Shown here in pieces: positions 61,232-64,000 of a stretch of DNA of 64,000 nucleotides. Where the stretch lies: contig NZ_PRLE01000004.1 in NCBI RefSeq assembly GCF_003287495.1, positions 124,001-188,000 on the forward strand, read 5' to 3'. This DNA is from Faecalibacterium prausnitzii (lineage in GTDB: Bacteria; Bacillota; Clostridia; Oscillospirales; Ruminococcaceae). Both the position numbers and the translations under genes were made by a program. The notes beneath the pieces were generated by a model. That model saw nothing but the letters and a program-made list of their open reading frames with translations. It had not been told where the DNA came from and searched no databases. The stretch's first letter is position 1. Each line of letters begins with the position of its first letter.

Positions 61232-62269
61232 TCAGCTGATCTTTGCCATCTGCATCGCCAGTGCGACGCCCAGCATGGCAAAGACACAGAACGTGTAAAA
61301 AATTGAGATGGGGGCACGGCCCCGCTTTTCCAGCCAGCGGTGGAGCGGCGCGGTGCCAAAGAGCTGCTTCCGGCCTTTTGATGCCTGATAGACCAGAATC
61401 TGCAGCGCCACCATGCCGCCCTCCAGCCAATAAGGCAGGCCCAGCGGCACACTCAGGCCAGGCCAGCCGATGCTCAACGGCACGCAGCCCAGCGCCCCGG
61501 CCAGGAACAGGCTGCCCACGCTGCCGGGCAGCAGCTTGGCAGGCGGGAAATTCCAGAGCAGGAGCGCCATCAGCGCCCCGGCCAATGCGGCAGGCAGCAC
61601 CCCCAGCGGGAACCAGCCCAGAATGGTCATGGCTCCCATAAGGCCCAGCATCCCGAGGAACGCGCTCCCGCAGACCACGCCGTCCGCTCCATCGGCCACC
61701 CGGGCGCTCTCGGCAAGGCCGACGAGGAGCAGTCCCCACACGATGGGGGCCAGCACGCCCAGCTCGCAGTAACCAAGGCCGGGCAGTACCAGCCCGGTGG
61801 CAAGGCAGTGGTTGGCCGCCAGCAGCACCTGCACGGCGGCAGCAGCCGCGGCCTCCAGCCCCAGCCGCACCGGGCGGCGGAGGCCCAGCGGGGCATGGCG
61901 GCGCAGGCGGGCCAGGTCATCGGCCAGGCCCACGGCCCCAAAGGCCAGCGCCCCAAACAGCGCGATGAGGAGCCGGGTGGTCCACAGGCCCTCATCCCCC
62001 AGCAGGGCAGGCTCTGCCACGCAGGCGGCCGTCCAGCCCACGCCCACCGCTGCCAGCGTGCCCACCATGAGGCAGAGGCCCCCCATGGTCGGGGTGGCCG
62101 GGGGCGGCAGGTCGTCCGGGTCGCTGTCCGGCTGCAGCTGAGAGGTCTGCGGTGCCTCGGGCTCCTGCCCGGGGCCGAACGCCCGGAGCAGCGGCACCAT
62201 GAAATTCCCGAGCGCCGCCGTGAGGAAGAACCCCAGCGTTGAGGCGACGATCAAGGCAAAACGGATCAT
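61232..62269 (-). CDS. mraY: Divergent MraY-like phospho-MurNAc-pentapeptide transferase
   Basis: 345 residues, about ten membrane helices, in the mraY position of the cluster. Retained: TPTMGG after a Pro/Asp loop, GLADD (the catalytic Asp pair) and ADGADGV (second Asp motif). Altered: the Asn-rich lead of that motif is ESARVADG, and the C-terminal HHxFE/HHH motif reads HRWLEKRG. A long Asp/Glu/Pro insertion (GPGQEPEAPQTSQLQPDSDPDDLPPP) precedes TPTMGG. GGAG precedes the ATG. No other MraY is in the window, so it is probably the functional copy. Confidence 0.85.
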   Translation of the reverse strand: MIRFALIVASTLGFFLTAALGNFMVPLLRAFGPGQEPEAPQTSQLQPDSDPDDLPPPATPTMGGLCLMVGTLAAVGVGWTAACVAEPALLGDEGLWTTRLLIALFGALAFGAVGLADDLARLRRHAPLGLRRPVRLGLEAAAAAAVQVLLAANHCLATGLVLPGLGYCELGVLAPIVWGLLLVGLAESARVADGADGVVCGSAFLGMLGLMGAMTILGWFPLGVLPAALAGALMALLLWNFPPAKLLPGSVGSLFLAGALGCVPLSIGWPGLSVPLGLPYWLEGGMVALQILVYQASKGRKQLFGTAPLHRWLEKRGRAPISIFYTFCVFAMLGVALAMQMAKIS

Positions 62270-62298
62270 TTTTGTATTACTCCAATTGATATTTCTTT

Positions 62299-63666
62299 TT
62301 ATTTTTGCTCATTGTAAAAGATTTCGAGCACTTTTTCCAGCGCCATGCCCCGGCTGGCCTTGACCAGCAGCGCGTCGCCGGGCTGCATCCGGGCCAGCAG
62401 CAGTTCTGCCGCCTCCCGGTAGGTATCCACATGGCGGGCCTCCACCCCGGCAGCCGCGGCAGCCTGGGCCGTGCGTTTTGCCTCCGGGCCATAGGCCACG
62501 AGGAAGTCCACGCCGTATTCCGCAGCCTGTTTGCCCACCGTCTCATGGGCTTCCGGGCTGATCTCGCCCAGCTCCAGCATATCGCCCAGCAGGGCAAAGC
62601 GGCGCTTGCAGGGGTACTCTTTGAACATGGCCAGCGCGGCTTTCATGCTGTCGGGGTTGGCGTTGTAACAGTCCTCGATGACATCCACGCCCTTGCTGTG
62701 GACCACTTTCTGGCGCATCCCGGTCTGCTGGAACTGGCTCAGCCCCGCAATGACCCGCTTGGCGTTCAGGCCCAGCCGGGTGGCGGCGGTGTAAGCCGCC
62801 AGCGCGTTGGCCACATTGTGGCGGCCCATGGCCGGGATGTGCACCTCGGTGGTGTCTTCCTCCCGGTCTTCCAGCGTAAAGGTCATACCGTCGTCCTCCT
62901 GCCGGATGTTCAGGGCGCAGACGTCCGCGTTCTCATCCCCCAGGCTGAACCAGACCGGGTGGACATGTTCCGGCAGCTTCGCGGCCCGCAGGAACGGGTC
63001 ATCCCCATTGAGCACCAGCGGGGCACCGTTGGGCAGGCCCTCGCAGATCTCCAGCTTGGCCTTGCAGATATTCTCCTGGCTGCCCAGGTTGCCAATGTGC
63101 GACACACCGATGCAGGTGATGATACCCACATCCGGGCGGGCACAGCGGCTCAGCCGCTCGATCTCGCCCCGGTGGCTCATGCCCATCTCCACCACCGCGT
63201 ACTCCGTCTCTTTGCCGATGCGGAACATGGTGCGGGGCAGGCCCAGCTCGTTGTTCTGGTTGCCCTCGGTCTTGATGGTATTGCCAAAGCCCGCAATGGC
63301 GGCGTAGGTCATCTGTTTGGTCGTGGTCTTGCCCACGCTGCCCGTCACGCCCACTACCTTGGGGGAAAACTGGCGGCGGTAGTTGGCACCCATCATCATC
63401 ATGGCGCGGTAGCTGTCCGGGCAGAGGAAACACTTCCCCGCCGGGACATCCTTCACCGGGTGGTTGAGGACGACATATTCGGCCCCTTCTTCCAGTGCTT
63501 TGGCCGCGAAATCGTGGCCGTCAAATTTTTCACCGGGGAACGCCACAAAGATGCACCCGGGGCGCACCTCGCGGCTGTCGGTGGTCACAAGGTCGATGGC
63601 TGCCTCATCGGCAAAGCCCTCCGGGGCCAGGCCTTTTAAAAGAACGCTTGCACTGATTTTATCCAT
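62299..63666 (-). CDS. murF: UDP-MurNAc-tripeptide-D-Ala-D-Ala ligase (MurF)
   Basis: 455 residues. Central Mur ligase ATPase GVTGSVGKTTTKQM, EMGMSHRGEIERLS and NGDDPFL; C-terminal domain with DVIEDCYNANPDSMKAAL. N-terminal domain TTDSREVRPGCIFVA. Adds D-Ala-D-Ala to complete the pentapeptide. Start at 63666 with GAGGAGT; the upstream frame is the ribosome site itself. 15 nt after the PBP stop. Confidence 0.96.
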   Translation of the reverse strand: MDKISASVLLKGLAPEGFADEAAIDLVTTDSREVRPGCIFVAFPGEKFDGHDFAAKALEEGAEYVVLNHPVKDVPAGKCFLCPDSYRAMMMMGANYRRQFSPKVVGVTGSVGKTTTKQMTYAAIAGFGNTIKTEGNQNNELGLPRTMFRIGKETEYAVVEMGMSHRGEIERLSRCARPDVGIITCIGVSHIGNLGSQENICKAKLEICEGLPNGAPLVLNGDDPFLRAAKLPEHVHPVWFSLGDENADVCALNIRQEDDGMTFTLEDREEDTTEVHIPAMGRHNVANALAAYTAATRLGLNAKRVIAGLSQFQQTGMRQKVVHSKGVDVIEDCYNANPDSMKAALAMFKEYPCKRRFALLGDMLELGEISPEAHETVGKQAAEYGVDFLVAYGPEAKRTAQAAAAAGVEARHVDTYREAAELLLARMQPGDALLVKASRGMALEKVLEIFYNEQK

Positions 63667-63681
63667 AGCTGTACTCCTCAT

Positions 63682-64000
63682 TTATCCACAAGTAATTGTA
63701 ACGATGGTACCACGCTGGACGCTGGTGCCGGGGGCCTCGCTCTGGCTCTGGACCAGACCGTTGGCATCGCCTTCCACCGTGCAGTTCAGGCCCGCTGCCG
63801 CCAGCATCTGGCGGGCAAACTCAGCGCTCTTGCCGCTGACATCCGGCACCTCGGTGTGGCTGCCCTCGTAAGTGTCCGTGTACAGGTAGATGGTGGTGCC
63901 GTAGGGCACCTCGGCCCCGGCGCGGGGATACTGATAAGTGACCACGGCGGCGGTCTGGTCGGAGCTGCTCTCCATGAGCTGATGCTTGAGGCCCTTGATG
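63682..64000 (-). CDS. Penicillin-binding protein with C-terminal PASTA domains (5' partial)
   Basis: The frame is open to the window edge. The visible 106 codons are PASTA-like: VVTYQYPRAGAEVPYGTTIYLYTD and VPDVSGKSAEFARQMLAAAGLNCTVEGDANGLVQSQSEAPGTSVQRGTIVTITCG. Class B PBPs ending in PASTA domains (PBP2x/SpoVD type) precede murE or murF in such clusters, so this is the division transpeptidase. The catalytic domain lies beyond the window. Confidence 0.85.
   Translation of the reverse strand, partial: IKGLKHQLMESSSDQTAAVVTYQYPRAGAEVPYGTTIYLYTDTYEGSHTEVPDVSGKSAEFARQMLAAAGLNCTVEGDANGLVQSQSEAPGTSVQRGTIVTITCG

Overview
The window is a chromosomal segment of a gut Firmicute of the Oscillospiraceae/Ruminococcaceae, most probably Faecalibacterium or a close relative. 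This is inferred from the GC-rich core genes, the Clostridia-type gene content (BspA/InlB-repeat surface protein, citDEF with CitMHS carriers, DUF6110-P-type ATPase pair, divergent dcw cluster) and the style of the dispersed palindromic repeats. No rRNA or species marker is present, so the genus is an inference.

Layout. 1-5.4 kb: the 3' end of a repeat-rich surface protein, a nitroreductase, a CarD-like regulator, and a MATE exporter with an elaborate leader followed by a cytidylate-kinase-like gene. 5.4-15.9 kb: an accessory island. It holds a DUF6061 gene, a serine recombinase broken by a stop codon, a type I restriction-modification locus in the odd order hsdR-hsdS-orf444-orf236-hsdM, then fragments of an Abi protein and of conjugative-element genes. 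Between hsdR and hsdM the DNA is clearly more AT-rich and carries two non-RM genes: a coiled-coil protein with a PD-(D/E)XK-like end and a proteasome/HslV-like Ntn-hydrolase. This cassette is the best candidate for an undescribed system.

15.8-23.7 kb: a potassium block on the minus strand (TrkH/KtrB, TrkA/KtrA, a 42-aa membrane peptide, a KdpD-like kinase, a KdpE-like regulator) bracketed by two near-identical 62-bp direct repeats; then a palindrome-rich spacer with copies of a tRNA 3' end, tRNA-Leu(CAG), and a second KdpDE-like pair. 23.8-31 kb: threonine-aldolase-type enzyme, PTS IIA(Glc), a MalT-like LuxR regulator, YczE-type membrane protein, a COG0523 GTPase and a beta-carbonic anhydrase. 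30.4-40 kb: a citrate region with two CitMHS carriers, citrate lyase citDEF, and a divergently transcribed two-component system; the promoters share sequence blocks.

40-55.6 kb: YitT protein, purC, a GH1 6-phospho-beta-glucosidase, a glycerophosphodiester phosphodiesterase, a MarR regulator with a heterodimeric ABC exporter sharing one operator sequence, an esterase remnant, a DedA/TVP38 protein, a DEDDh exonuclease, a Cof-type HAD phosphatase, and a DUF6110/P1B-ATPase operon behind a structured leader. 55.7-64 kb: a minus-strand division and cell-wall cluster, PBP(PASTA)-murF-mraY-ftsW-murG-ftsQ/divIB-murE, with murE moved to the end and no murD. Several promoters and terminators are clear enough to define transcription units.
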